Source of the DNA: Methanospirillum purgamenti
GTDB taxonomy: Archaea > Halobacteriota > Methanomicrobia > Methanomicrobiales > Methanospirillaceae
Assembly (NCBI RefSeq): GCF_018502485.1
Contig: NZ_CP075546.1
Strand: one strand, 5' to 3'
DNA: 64,000 nt
Shown in pieces: positions 36,567 to 44,139 of this stretch (its first letter is position 1; each line of letters starts with the position of its first letter). The translations under genes and the position numbers were made by a program. The notes beneath the pieces were generated by a model that saw only the letters and a program-made list of their open reading frames with translations, was not told where the DNA came from and searched no databases.

Positions 36567-36916
36567 TTACATGGTATGAAAATCCCCTGAATTATTCGTA
36601 TGTCCGGAAAACACTCTACATCAGTCTCTCTCCAAGGTTTCCAGTAAAAACCCTGGGAAGGAAATTTCAGCAGTTTGGAAAACTCATCGGACATGAACTG
36701 GTTGACCGGAGGGAGTCAAACACGAAAGGGGTGTATTTGTACCATCACCAGTTTTTCTGGCTGAAGGAACATGACCGGGATCTCTCTCCGGACGGGGTGT
36801 ACAAGGGACCCCGGAAATTTGGTGGTCGGATGCCGACTGAAGCGGTGAATCCGATTAGGCTTGTGGAGAGTAATCCGGATAGTAAGGGAGAGGAGGGGAT
36901 AAGAGGTATATATTAA
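36563..36916 (+). CDS. Small basic protein of the primase-helicase cassette
   Basis: 117 residues, rich in Lys, Arg and aromatic residues, for example TLGRKFQQFGKLIGHELVDR and GVYLYHHQFFWLKEHDRD. The start overlaps the helicase stop (ATGA), so it belongs to the same transcript. The composition suggests nucleic-acid binding; no family is recognised. A perfect 18-base palindrome follows five bases after its stop. Confidence 0.65.
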   Translation: MITWYENPLNYSYVRKTLYISLSPRFPVKTLGRKFQQFGKLIGHELVDRRESNTKGVYLYHHQFFWLKEHDRDLSPDGVYKGPRKFGGRMPTEAVNPIRLVESNPDSKGEEGIRGIY

Positions 36917-36921
36917 GAATT

Positions 36922-36939
36922 TTCTTTCACGTGAAAGAA
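36922..36939. terminator. Perfect 18-base palindrome after the replication cassette
   Basis: TTCTTTCACGTGAAAGAA is its own reverse complement and is followed by TTTTG on the plus strand. As a hairpin it would have seven pairs around an ACGT loop and a short T tail, so a terminator is plausible. As duplex DNA it could equally be a binding site for a dimeric protein, or an origin iteron. Confidence 0.45.
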
Positions 36940-37003
36940 TTTTGAGAGTGACCGGAATTTTTGGTGAGAGTTAATTTCATTTGTTCATGGAGATAACCTA
37001 ATA

Positions 37004-37168
37004 ATGATTATGGAAAGTTCATACAACCCTGAGGAAAATATTGGTAAACCTTACCGACGAGGTATGCTTCCTTTTGGTGGAGCTGTAAATAGTCGGGGAA
37101 TTATTACTCAGGTTGTAAGTGAAGCAGATTATCGTCATGATATGGAGATTCTGAAATCTCTTGTATGA
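37004..37168 (+). CDS. Small antitoxin-like protein upstream of a PIN gene
   Basis: 54 residues from ATG 37004 (MIMESSYNPEENIG), ending MEILKSLV. The frame has good coding character, and its stop overlaps the PIN start at 37165 as ATGA. Position, size and overlap make it the antitoxin. The middle (RRGMLPFGGAVNSRGIITQV) does not match a family I know. The downstream gene's expression is probably coupled to it. Confidence 0.7.
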   Translation: MIMESSYNPEENIGKPYRRGMLPFGGAVNSRGIITQVVSEADYRHDMEILKSLV

Positions 37169-37638
37169 TTCGCCCTGTTTTTTTAGATACAACGGTATTT
37201 TTTGATTCAATTGATGATGATCGAATGAAAACGATCATGGATCATGCAAAAAATGCAGGATTTACTCTTAAAACATCCATTACGGTTATTGGAGAAGCAC
37301 TGACCCAGATGCGAGAGAACAGAGATAAAGACAGATATGTTCCTGCTTTTTTGGATCTTTTAGATGCCTGGGATATAAATATCCACTACCCGAATGATCC
37401 TGTTCGTGTTCTTTGCTATATTATGGGCGATGAAGAGATTGACTCCAGAATTATCCGGGAAGTAACGGGTCGAACGCATCTGGCGTATGCCATGGCATAT
37501 CATTCAGAATTTTTCATCACGTCTGATAAAAACATGAGATCTTATCGTGTCCCCAAAAAACTGGAAGATGTAGGTTTTATCAAACCGATTACATTATCAT
37601 TACAGGATTTTAGGGATGAAATTCTTAATAAAAGATAA
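37165..37638 (+). CDS. PIN-domain protein, VapC-like toxin
   Basis: 157 residues. PIN acidic positions seen are D8 (VFLDTTVFF), E44 (TVIGEALTQ) and D121 (ITSDKNM). The third ligand usually lies in a D-x-HLAxA motif; here TGRTHLAYAMA has Thr/Arg before the His, so one acidic ligand may be absent or supplied elsewhere. RNase activity is likely but not certain. It follows its antitoxin with a four-base overlap, directly downstream of the replication cassette, as in addiction modules of mobile replicons. Confidence 0.8.
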   Translation: MIRPVFLDTTVFFDSIDDDRMKTIMDHAKNAGFTLKTSITVIGEALTQMRENRDKDRYVPAFLDLLDAWDINIHYPNDPVRVLCYIMGDEEIDSRIIREVTGRTHLAYAMAYHSEFFITSDKNMRSYRVPKKLEDVGFIKPITLSLQDFRDEILNKR

Positions 37639-37703
37639 TTTCCATACCCTTTCGGTATTTCATTGGTTATTCACTAATTTTGATCTTCTCGAATCAAAGA
37701 GTT

Positions 37704-38072
37704 TTAAAGAACTGTTATTCCGTCCTTTGAAACCTGCCGGAAAAACATAAAATCTATCATCACCATGAATTGTTCTTCCGTCATCACTTTCGCAGAGATC
37801 ATAACCCCAATATCAGGATAGATATCAAATCCTATTGCCATAATCCGCTTTTTCATGTACCAGGAGTCATCGGTGGTTAAAACCAGTATGTTTACATCAG
37901 ATCCCTGATGAAAATCTCCTCAGGCATACGATCCGTATAAGATGATCTGGGCGATCTTATCTGGAAATTCAAATTTGATTGCGTGAATAAACAGATAAAT
38001 CGCGGTTTTTACATTCGGAGGAAGTATTAGTTCAGAATCATGATCAATGAGTGTAGTTTTTATGTGATCCAT
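37704..38072 (-). pseudogene. MNT-type nucleotidyltransferase with TGA inside the catalytic motif
   Basis: From ATG 38072 to TAA 37704 the frame has 122 codons and one internal TGA at 37922-37920. It reads KIAQIILYGSYA, stop, then GDFHQGSDVNILVL. Relatives have GSYARGD, so TGA replaces an Arg codon (CGA to TGA is a single change). The remainder (FDIYPDIGVMISAKVMTEEQ) is intact MNT sequence. It is a point-mutated, otherwise full-length gene, so recent inactivation is likely. There is no HEPN partner beside it. Selenocysteine is unlikely, since Arg is expected at this position. Confidence 0.8.
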
Positions 38073-38211
38073 TCTATCATTGGACTGTTATACGTTCCTG
38101 AATGGTGTATTCACTAACAATTCATTGAAGGTAACAATTGAGCATTCTGTTATGTAGGCCCTCATATTATATTCATGGCGATGTAAGACAAACGATCTCA
38201 TCTACCTCTTA

Positions 38212-38682
38212 TCAAAGGATCATTTTCAGAATAACCTGGTCTTTTAGTTGTATTCCATTTTCAAATATGGGCTCTGGATAGTTTTGGATAAAATAATCCG
38301 GTATTACTCTGTCTGGCTGAAACCCTGCTTTTTGATACAGGTATAACTGCTTATGACCGCAATCAGCAGTTGCGATGATAAGTTCTGAGCATCCCTGTTC
38401 CTGTACCTTATGTATGATATCCAGTAAGAATCGGTACCCGACACCTTTATTTTGCCAATCTTCTCGTACTGCGATGTTTTTTATCTCCATTGCCGAATCG
38501 CTGATCCTGGCCACGGCACAAACGGCTATCATTTCACCTTCATGCTCCAGAACATAGATCACTGACTGGTGAATATATGTATCAATAGCCTCTTTTGTCT
38601 CATCTGCAAGTAAAAGGAGTGAATACGGAATATTTTCGTTTGGTGTAAGTGCCCGAAGTGTCAGATCTGTACTTTCATTCAT
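38212..38682 (-). CDS. GNAT-family N-acetyltransferase
   Basis: 156 residues. Acetyl-CoA motif A is present as IAVREDWQNKGVGYRFLLDI, with Q/R-x-x-G-x-G at NKGVG. Strand beta-4/helix sequences (VIYVLEHEGEMIAVCAVARI) and the C-terminal YLYQKAGFQPDR fit the fold. The substrate is unknown. It lies 14 bases downstream of another acetyltransferase on the same strand, so the two likely form an operon. Confidence 0.88.
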   Translation of the reverse strand: MNESTDLTLRALTPNENIPYSLLLLADETKEAIDTYIHQSVIYVLEHEGEMIAVCAVARISDSAMEIKNIAVREDWQNKGVGYRFLLDIIHKVQEQGCSELIIATADCGHKQLYLYQKAGFQPDRVIPDYFIQNYPEPIFENGIQLKDQVILKMIL

Positions 38683-38696
38683 GTTCTCTGCAATAA

Positions 38697-39476
38697 TCAG
38701 GAGATGAGTTTTTTCATGATATTTTCAAACCGGGTGTTGCTGATGGGATGATGGCTTATCACCGTCCCATTGTAGAGAATACAGAACGTGCCAAAGGCAC
38801 ATGGAGAATGTTGCACGGCTACCGGGTCATCAAGATCAATCAGAACCGGATTCAGATTGTATTTTTCTTTTGCGGTTTTGATGATGGCATTCACATTTTT
38901 CACCGAGTATGGGCATTGGGCTGACCTGATAATCGTAAGACCTTCCGGGTATTCTGCTGCCCGCTCGTGAAGACCTGATTGAAATTTCGGCTCGGGTGCA
39001 TCGGTGTCAAACCGGTATGCAAGCAGTTCAAAGTCTGGTGGGGCTGCATCAACCACTGAGAATCCAAGTTTCAGAAAGATATCCTTGGTTGCCATGAACG
39101 ATCCCTTCCGGGTGACAACAGCAACCCCAGTGTATGATCCCTCCAGGGCCTCTTTCATACATTCACGGATGAGTTGTTCTCCATATCCTTTGCCCTTGTA
39201 TTCCTTCTTAAAGCCGACAAAAACACACTGGATGAAGAGATACCCGTTTGCGTCAACGGGCCGGTGAGCAATTTTTCCCGGCATATACTCTATCATACCC
39301 TGGTACCCATCGGTTTTAGAGAATAGTCCTTTTATCCGGAGTCCGTCCTCATAATATTTTGAGTACCATGCAATTTTTCTGACAAGTTCTTCGTGTTTGT
39401 GTACGTCTTTGTATCCACAAACGCCGTAATTGCCGATAGTTTCAGGAGTAAAATTGATGATTTCGATTTCTTCCAT
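38697..39476 (-). CDS. GNAT acetyltransferase with YoaP-like C-terminal domain
   Basis: 259 residues. The N-terminal GNAT domain has motif A (KEYKGKGYGEQLIRECM). The C-terminal 85 residues form a thioredoxin-like YoaP domain with two cysteines (RSAQCPYSVKNVNAI; HSPCAFGTFCILYNG). This domain combination is known in a family of bacterial and archaeal proteins. The pair of Cys motifs hints at redox or metal coupling, but the acetyl acceptor is unknown. It precedes the other GNAT gene. Confidence 0.85.
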   Translation of the reverse strand: MEEIEIINFTPETIGNYGVCGYKDVHKHEELVRKIAWYSKYYEDGLRIKGLFSKTDGYQGMIEYMPGKIAHRPVDANGYLFIQCVFVGFKKEYKGKGYGEQLIRECMKEALEGSYTGVAVVTRKGSFMATKDIFLKLGFSVVDAAPPDFELLAYRFDTDAPEPKFQSGLHERAAEYPEGLTIIRSAQCPYSVKNVNAIIKTAKEKYNLNPVLIDLDDPVAVQHSPCAFGTFCILYNGTVISHHPISNTRFENIMKKLIS

Positions 39477-39585
39477 GAGACACTCTCGGGAATAATAATT
39501 ATTGGATATATAGGTTTTCTGTCGTGATGATATGTGTTACTTAAGTTACTTTAAAATCAGGCCGTTGTGTGGATGTGATTAATAG

Positions 39586-39798
39586 TACCCCCTACACATC
39601 GATAAAGACCAGGTTTGGTTTACACCGTATGATGGTCTGATAATTGGAGCACCGGTTCACTCCTGGTGGACCTCCTGTGTGGTCAGAGAGTGGATCCTGA
39701 ATCTCTCTGGGTATGGAAGAAATGAGTTATTCCTGATCTATGGCAGATTTCAGATTCACCCTCCCAATTATCCAACTTCTCAGAAAATTCGGATATAA
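39586..39798 (+). pseudogene. Flavodoxin-like remnant
   Basis: An open frame without a start, bounded by TAG before 39586 and TAA at 39796-39798, encodes YPLHIDKDQVWF, then YDGLIIGAPVHSWWTS, then CVVREWILNLSGYG and YGRFQIHPPNYPTSQKIR. YDxxxxGxPxxxWxxS followed by a helix and the next strand is flavodoxin-type. The N-terminal phosphate-binding loop and the C-terminus are missing, so it is a fragment. The rest of the 39477-40011 spacer shows no gene. Confidence 0.5.
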
Positions 39799-40011
39799 AT
39801 GTGTGAGTGAATTGAAGAGTGGATCCACTTTCCAGCCGTTTGGTTATGTTAGATCACGATTAATCAGTTTATTTGGATAAATAATGCTAATCATCATGTC
39901 CTTTTGATTCCGGTAATATATTCTTGATTATTCATTTGATTCAAAACAACTCTCTTTCACTGTTTTGAATTATCAAACTTTCATCAATATCTCACAAAAA
40001 AAGGGGTGGTA

Positions 40012-40398
40012 TTATACGTAGGTATCAAGAATAACTTGGGTAGAACCATCTTTAAATTGAGCTGTTGCTACAACATGATCCTTTTCTGGTGTCCCTATTG
40101 CTGAAGTACTTGGTATTGAAACCCCAACTGTGGGATCTTCTTTAATTATAGGTGTTGCTGCATCCTTGAAAGTTACATTTAGATATTCCACATCTGCTGC
40201 ATCTTTACCACCATGGAATGTCACGATAAGAAAATTAGTACTATTTTGTTCCGCTACTGCTGCAACATTTTTTGTTTTCTGTACGTTCCCTGCCATTCCG
40301 AATACGAACGCTGCAATTACTGCAGCAAGGATAACGGTGATCGCCACCATCAGGATAACACCAATAACCGGTGATACTGCATCATCTTTTTTGTACAT
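40012..40398 (-). CDS. Archaeal type IV pilin
   Basis: 128 residues. The class III signal sequence is clear: a short charged start MYKKDDAVSPVIGV, followed by the hydrophobic helix (ILMVAITVILAAVIAAFVFG). It would be cut by an EppA/PibD-type peptidase ahead of the hydrophobic stretch. The SPVIGVILMVAIT motif is typical of Methanomicrobia and haloarchaeal pilins (DUF1628 group). The C-terminal head is beta-rich (STNFLIVTFHGGKDAADVEY). No assembly ATPase is nearby, so the fibre machinery must be elsewhere. An AGGAGGTGTGATAT ribosome site precedes the start. Confidence 0.93.
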   Translation of the reverse strand: MYKKDDAVSPVIGVILMVAITVILAAVIAAFVFGMAGNVQKTKNVAAVAEQNSTNFLIVTFHGGKDAADVEYLNVTFKDAATPIIKEDPTVGVSIPSTSAIGTPEKDHVVATAQFKDGSTQVILDTYV

Positions 40399-40754
40399 AT
40401 CACACCTCCTGAGTGCGTATGAATTCTATGTATCAATACCATAAGAAAGTTTTTGTATCCGTGTCATACCATTTTTTCAGAAGGTAATAATTTCGTTTTA
40501 TTTTCATTAATTCAATCCATCTATCGAATAAAACACTCATAGTACACTGCCCAATTTAGGCAACACTATATCTCCTCAATTCTTGCAAATATTTGAAAAT
40601 AAATAGGAAAAATCTGCTGATACAAAATCCTTCTGGTAAACCGGTGGGTCATAAAAAAAATAATATTTCAGACGCTTTTTACTTGTGGAAAGGAAAAATT
40701 ATGGTTTTATGAAATTCTAAAAAAGTATACGTAACTTTGTCACTCCTGGATGAA
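40399..40754. other. AT-rich spacer upstream of the pilin
   Basis: No supported gene. It should contain the pilin promoter; several AT-rich candidates exist and I do not choose among them. Confidence 0.4.
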
Positions 40755-40901
40755 ATGAAAGGTCTGACAATGATTGTCACGCTGCGTTCGTGTTCTGTTA
40801 TTCTGGATGGTCCGAAAGAGCTGAACCCACAAGCTATTGCAGAGCACCGGAAAAGGAAATCTATCAAGCCTGAAGAGATTTTAGGGAAATTATGGGATTG
40901 A
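40755..40901 (+). CDS. Small ORF, possibly an antitoxin-like or remnant protein
   Basis: 48 codons from ATG 40755: MKGLTMIVTLRSCSVILDG, then PKELNPQAIAEHRKRKS, then a short helical end (IKPEEILGKLWD). Coding feel is moderate; the frame continues upstream without a stop for about 12 codons (VYVTLSLLDE), so the start is uncertain. The basic middle and acid end are like small antitoxins. No partner is recognisable downstream. Confidence 0.3.
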   Translation: MKGLTMIVTLRSCSVILDGPKELNPQAIAEHRKRKSIKPEEILGKLWD

Positions 40902-41473
40902 ATGCCTTTTTCTATCCGGTCCGGGATATCAATTACAGAATGGTGATCCATGACCGGTTCTGTAAGCCTGGTTACTTCCGGGTAACTTTCACTGACTGAT
41001 AGAAAAAATGTTTTCGTGAAGGCCTCTAAAATGGCCGATCTCCTTTTCTTTGATATTCTCTATGGCTACCATATTAAAATGTGGTAGGGCGGTCTCTAAG
41101 TGAATAGTATGTTCCCTAACTTATCCGAGGTCAGGCTCCGGTCATTCAGTCGGCACCACTTCCGGTTGTGAACGCTTCGGCAAGAATGTTTCTCCGTCCG
41201 CTCTTCATCGTCATCGTTCCTCTTCCTCCTGTGCATGTTCCTCCGGCATATCATCGCTTCTCTCCTCCCCTGAAGCCAGAGTGGTACGATCATTCGTTGA
41301 CTCTTTCATCCCGCGAACAGGTCTCAGTCTGCCAGGTCTACTGATGCCCTGTATGGTTTTAGGATATTAATATGGAAGGCTTGGATAGGATAATATGAAC
41401 CGATTACGATGATTCAAAAAAGTTGAATGTAATATTTCGATAGGAGAATTCAATGAACCATATGCAAGAAATT
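40902..41473. other. Spacer with locally GC-rich block and two tiny overlapping frames
   Basis: On the minus strand, ATG 41309 opens 32 codons (MKESTNDRTTLASGEERSDD, then acidic residues) and stops at 41211. ATG 41214 overlaps that stop as ATGA and opens 22 codons (MTMKSGRRNILAEAF). The block is more GC-rich than its surroundings. A ten-pair stem with a wobble pair (CTACCATATT, AAAA, TGTGGTAG) lies near 41070-41090. These frames are too short to support as genes; they could be a captured scrap of phage-like DNA. Confidence 0.3.
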
Positions 41474-41695
41474 TTAGAGTCTTTTTTCAAACTCTTCCAG
41501 ACTTATTCCAGCTGCCTGAAGTATTGATTGTAATGTTTTTGGTGCAAGGGTTTTCCCTGAATGAACCGGGACAGTAATGAGAGTTCCTGTGATGGAAATA
41601 AGGTAATGGTGACTCCCTCGTATCCTGATCTCTTCATACCCCATTCCCTTTAAGATTTTGAGAACTTTTTCTCCTGAAATTCGGGGTAATTTCAT
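41474..41695 (-). CDS. hicA: HicA-type mRNA interferase toxin
   Basis: 73 residues with the YcfA/HicA dsRBD-like fold: KLPRISGEKVLKILKGMGY, then the catalytic His in IRGSHHYL (H29/H30) and ITVPVHSGKTLAPKTLQSIL. HicA cleaves mRNA when free of HicB. It is directly downstream of and abutting hicB, on the same strand. It appears intact. Confidence 0.93.
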   Translation of the reverse strand: MKLPRISGEKVLKILKGMGYEEIRIRGSHHYLISITGTLITVPVHSGKTLAPKTLQSILQAAGISLEEFEKRL

Positions 41696-41919
41696 TATGC
41701 CGTAATCTCTTTATGAGTTTGAACGGTAATTTCAACGGGGATTGGTTTATGTAATTCGTCCAGAACTTCCAGATATCCCTCAATGGCCTCTGTGATATTG
41801 GCAATCGCATCATCCCATGTATATCCTTCACTGATACATCCGGGAAGTGAAGGAACTGTCACAGTATATCCATCGTCTTCGTTTTTTTCTATCAATACGG
41901 TATATCTCAATTGGTTCAT
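41695..41919 (-). CDS. hicB: HicB-type antitoxin
   Basis: About 74 residues from ATG 41919 (MNQLRYTVLIEKNEDDGYTV); an upstream in-frame ATG at 41946 would add nine residues. The partial RNase-H-like HicB fold is clear: TVTVPSLPGCISEGYTWDDA, then IANITEAIEGYLEVL. It neutralises HicA. The stop overlaps the hicA start by one base. There is no separate DNA-binding domain at the C-terminus, so operator binding must come from another region or protein. Confidence 0.9.
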   Translation of the reverse strand: MNQLRYTVLIEKNEDDGYTVTVPSLPGCISEGYTWDDAIANITEAIEGYLEVLDELHKPIPVEITVQTHKEITA

Positions 41920-42126
41920 AATATCAGATCCCATGCAGTACGTCATATTCCATTTTAATGGGTAATAACATGAGCCTTACGTAATTAATAATTTTTACAA
42001 ACCAGAGGGGGTCGAATACCATAATCAGTGACTGAGTTCAGTACTACCGGTCTTTTTCCTGGTTATACCGGATTATTTTATCTGTAGCATTCAGAATATC
42101 TGATAAAAATACGAAGATCACGTTTA

Positions 42127-42420
42127 TCAGACATACTGTACTTCCGAAAGGATTTTTGAGCGAAGGAGAGGTTTTATCCCTTCAATATCTACTAGGTCTA
42201 CAGGAGCCAGTAATACCTCTTCCAATTTCTCTTCCAGCTCCAGAAATCCAAAGATACTGGGGGCAGTTTCAAACTCGACAAGGATATCTATATCGCTATC
42301 CGGTGTTTGCTCTCCACGGATCACTGAACCGAATAACCCAAATCTTCTGATATGATATTGACTGGCTAATTGCGGTTTTATGGATTTAAGTGTTTCAAGA
42401 ACCGCCATTGCCTGAGTCAT
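42127..42420 (-). CDS. MNT-type nucleotidyltransferase (possible antitoxin)
   Basis: 97 residues. The active-site motif GSVIRGEQTPDSDIDILV (31-48) carries G-S and the two Asp (D43, D45), with a third acidic residue in PVDLVDI. In HEPN-MNT pairs such enzymes add AMP to the toxin's active site. Here no HEPN gene is adjacent; the upstream neighbour on the same strand is a different small protein that is frameshifted. It appears intact. Confidence 0.88.
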   Translation of the reverse strand: MTQAMAVLETLKSIKPQLASQYHIRRFGLFGSVIRGEQTPDSDIDILVEFETAPSIFGFLELEEKLEEVLLAPVDLVDIEGIKPLLRSKILSEVQYV

Positions 42421-42455
42421 AGAACAACATCCGATGGAATAATCAATAATTATAT

Positions 42456-42661
42456 TTACTTCGGTTCGGTACGATTTTTGATTCGGGCAACAACAACATC
42501 AAACTCTTCATCCATGATCTGGTATTTTTCTTCACTATAATCCCCCCCGTTCCCTGTTCAAAACTATTGATGTAACGTATTGCGTCTCCCGGACCAAGTG
42601 CTTTAATCAATGCGGCTAACCCCTCATCACGAATCTGATTAATCGTTTTTATTTCTGTCAT
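42456..42661 (-). pseudogene. Small conserved protein broken by a G-run frameshift
   Basis: The ATG frame at 42661 reads MTEIKTINQIRDEGLAALI, then LGPGDAIRYINSFEQGTG. It meets a run of seven G (C on the plus strand, 42542-42548). One G more, or two fewer, would continue as DYSEEKYQIMDEEFDVVVAR, then IKNRTEPK and TAA at 42456. A GDY motif after FExGxG is the family pattern, so the shift is real in this sequence. The family is small and widespread, of unknown function. It sits upstream of the MNT gene. Sequencing error or slipped-strand phase variation would both fit. Confidence 0.75.
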
Positions 42662-42751
42662 TTTGCACCTCTATTGCCTATAATAATGGATTATTTAGTG
42701 ATATCTGGTATGATGACCTATCACTCTTATGAGGTAAGACTATTCGGGTAA

Positions 42752-43005
42752 TTATCGGTCATATACATTTTTCCGAAGACCGATTTTTAAAACCTCAATT
42801 ATCCGGTCTCTTTCATTGAAGTCGTGTATAATTCGGTAATTGCCCACTCGTTGATGATAATTCGGGTACCCCTCACACGATTCCAGAAAATGATGTGGGT
42901 CTTCTACAATCGAATCTATTTTATTAAGAATCCGGGACATTTGATGCTTGGATAATTTCCCAGCTGTTTAAGAACCTTTTCAGAATAGATGATGGAATAA
43001 CTCAT
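42752..43005 (-). pseudogene. RelE/ParE-type toxin with a one-base frameshift
   Basis: ATG 43005 opens MSYSIIYSEKVLKQLG, then after about 16 codons the frame must move by one base to continue as KLSKHQMSRILNKIDSIVED, then YPNYHQRVGNYRIIHDF and the end at 42752. The full protein would be about 85 residues, normal for RelE. The downstream part alone (from 42940) starts too late to fold. Key residues of the C-terminal strand (RVGNYRIIHD, EVLKIGLRKNVY) are intact. Its partner antitoxin overlaps its start. Confidence 0.75.
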
Positions 43006-43148
43006 TGAAGCCCGAGCGCTTTTCGTGCCTGTTCTGGGGTATAGACCCGACCAGCCTGAATGTCATCTTTTGCTTCGGCTATATCTTTCAGGTCTTCTTC
43101 AGAGAGAATGCCATCGGAATTACATTTTTTTCTTATTAACGCTGGCAT
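43002..43148 (-). CDS. RelB-like antitoxin for the broken RelE
   Basis: 48 codons from ATG 43148: MPALIRKKCNSDGILSEEDL, then KDIAEAKDDIQAGRVYTPEQ and ARKALGLQ. The second half is the usual helical toxin-wrapping segment of RelB-type antitoxins, with the DDIxxGRVYTPEQ pattern common in archaea. The stop overlaps the toxin start (ATGA). The N-terminal DNA-binding part is very short. Confidence 0.75.
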   Translation of the reverse strand: MPALIRKKCNSDGILSEEDLKDIAEAKDDIQAGRVYTPEQARKALGLQ

Positions 43149-43309
43149 GAATACTACACTTCTTCATTCAGAGAATATCAACACTTGTATTATACCTACT
43201 AAAATGTTTCTTTTTTGAGATATGTCACCAATCCTCATTGTATTGAGAAGAGGATTGAGTATTTATTCGATGGGCATTATATTACTCAACAAATAATACA
43301 GTGTGCTCA

Positions 43310-43618
43310 ATGGGTGGAGGCGATATCTATCTGCAATTCTTCAGGGGGGATGAGGAGATTGCAGAATTATTTACTGATATCGGGGTGAAGCGTCATGCTG
43401 CCCGGGTCCTGGTCTTGTTGCTCAGGGATATCGATCTGACATCACGGGAGATGGAACGGGTCTGTGATCTTCGGCATCCGGAAGTGAGTATTGCTCTTAG
43501 TGATCTGATTGACCGGAAATGGGTAAAGAAGGTCAGTCAGAAGGCCGAGAATAAAGGGCGACCTGTTTTAATATATCATTTGCAAATCGAAGATACAGTT
43601 CCTTTTTATCCTTGTTAA
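43310..43618 (+). CDS. Winged-helix transcriptional regulator, truncated at its 3' end
   Basis: 102 residues from ATG 43310 (GTG 43301 is also possible). A wHTH domain is visible: IGVKRHAARVLVLLLRDI, then LTSREMERVCDLRHPEVSIA, then LIDRKWVKKVSQKAENKGRP. Family members continue after IYHL with a further helix; here the frame becomes QIEDTVPFYPC, which lies antisense to the end of the PIN fragment. Both genes are cut at about the same point, so a deletion joined them. Function as a repressor is possible, since the DNA-binding part is complete. Confidence 0.75.
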   Translation: MGGGDIYLQFFRGDEEIAELFTDIGVKRHAARVLVLLLRDIDLTSREMERVCDLRHPEVSIALSDLIDRKWVKKVSQKAENKGRPVLIYHLQIEDTVPFYPC

Positions 43619-43760
43619 AGAGAAATAACCCGATTGAGTGAAAGGAGAAATCACTGATGGAGCAGGTAATACCAGGAGTTTGTAAAAAATACATTACTGA
43701 ATTGGCATGTTCCCTCTTCAGTAATAATTCCAGGAGAATATTGGTATCAAGGAGGTACAT
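43533..43760 (-). pseudogene. Truncated PIN-domain toxin
   Basis: 75 residues of N-terminal PIN sequence: D5 in MYLLDTNILLELLL, then FLQTPGITCSISDFSFHSIG. The last visible codons cover FANDILKQ; the third and fourth acidic ligands of the fold are lost, and the frame runs into antisense regulator sequence. Catalysis is therefore not expected. The start overlaps the antitoxin stop by one base. Confidence 0.75.
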
Positions 43761-43969
43761 CAGGCCTTCAGGGTGTGGATTTTATGCTGAATTTCAACAG
43801 TAGAGAGAGAGGGTTCTTCGTCTTCCAGATCTCCGACCCAGTCAAATGAAAATTTCTTTTCTGATTGCCGGTACTCTTTGTTAAGTTCTTCAATATATTG
43901 GAGAGCTCGCTCCCGGAGATCCTGTGGAAGATTATGAATGACTGATTCCACCTGATCAATGGTTATCAT
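43760..43969 (-). CDS. Antitoxin of the truncated PIN module (DUF2281-like)
   Basis: 69 residues: a helical DNA-binding region (QVESVIHNLPQDLRERALQY, then IEELNKEYRQ) and a toxin-binding tail with the FSFDWVGDLEDEE and STVEIQHK motifs of DUF2281-like antitoxins. It appears intact, while its toxin has lost its C-terminal half, so it may survive as an orphan antitoxin or regulator. Confidence 0.8.
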   Translation of the reverse strand: MITIDQVESVIHNLPQDLRERALQYIEELNKEYRQSEKKFSFDWVGDLEDEEPSLSTVEIQHKIHTLKA

Positions 43970-44139
43970 ACTTTCATAGAATTATTGAAGATATGAGGTA
44001 ATAAGGTATCTGTAACGTGAATGTCATTGAATTTATGAGAATATATGCTGCCGGAATATCTTTTAACACTTGGTTCCTTTATAGAATATATACAGGAAAT
44101 ATCATATTTTACCTCTGTATATCCATTATTATTTCAATA

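Noticed and set aside
41146..41309. Two tiny ATGA-overlapping frames on the minus strand (32 and 22 codons)
   Set aside because: Too short to support; no known motif. Kept only as a description of the spacer.
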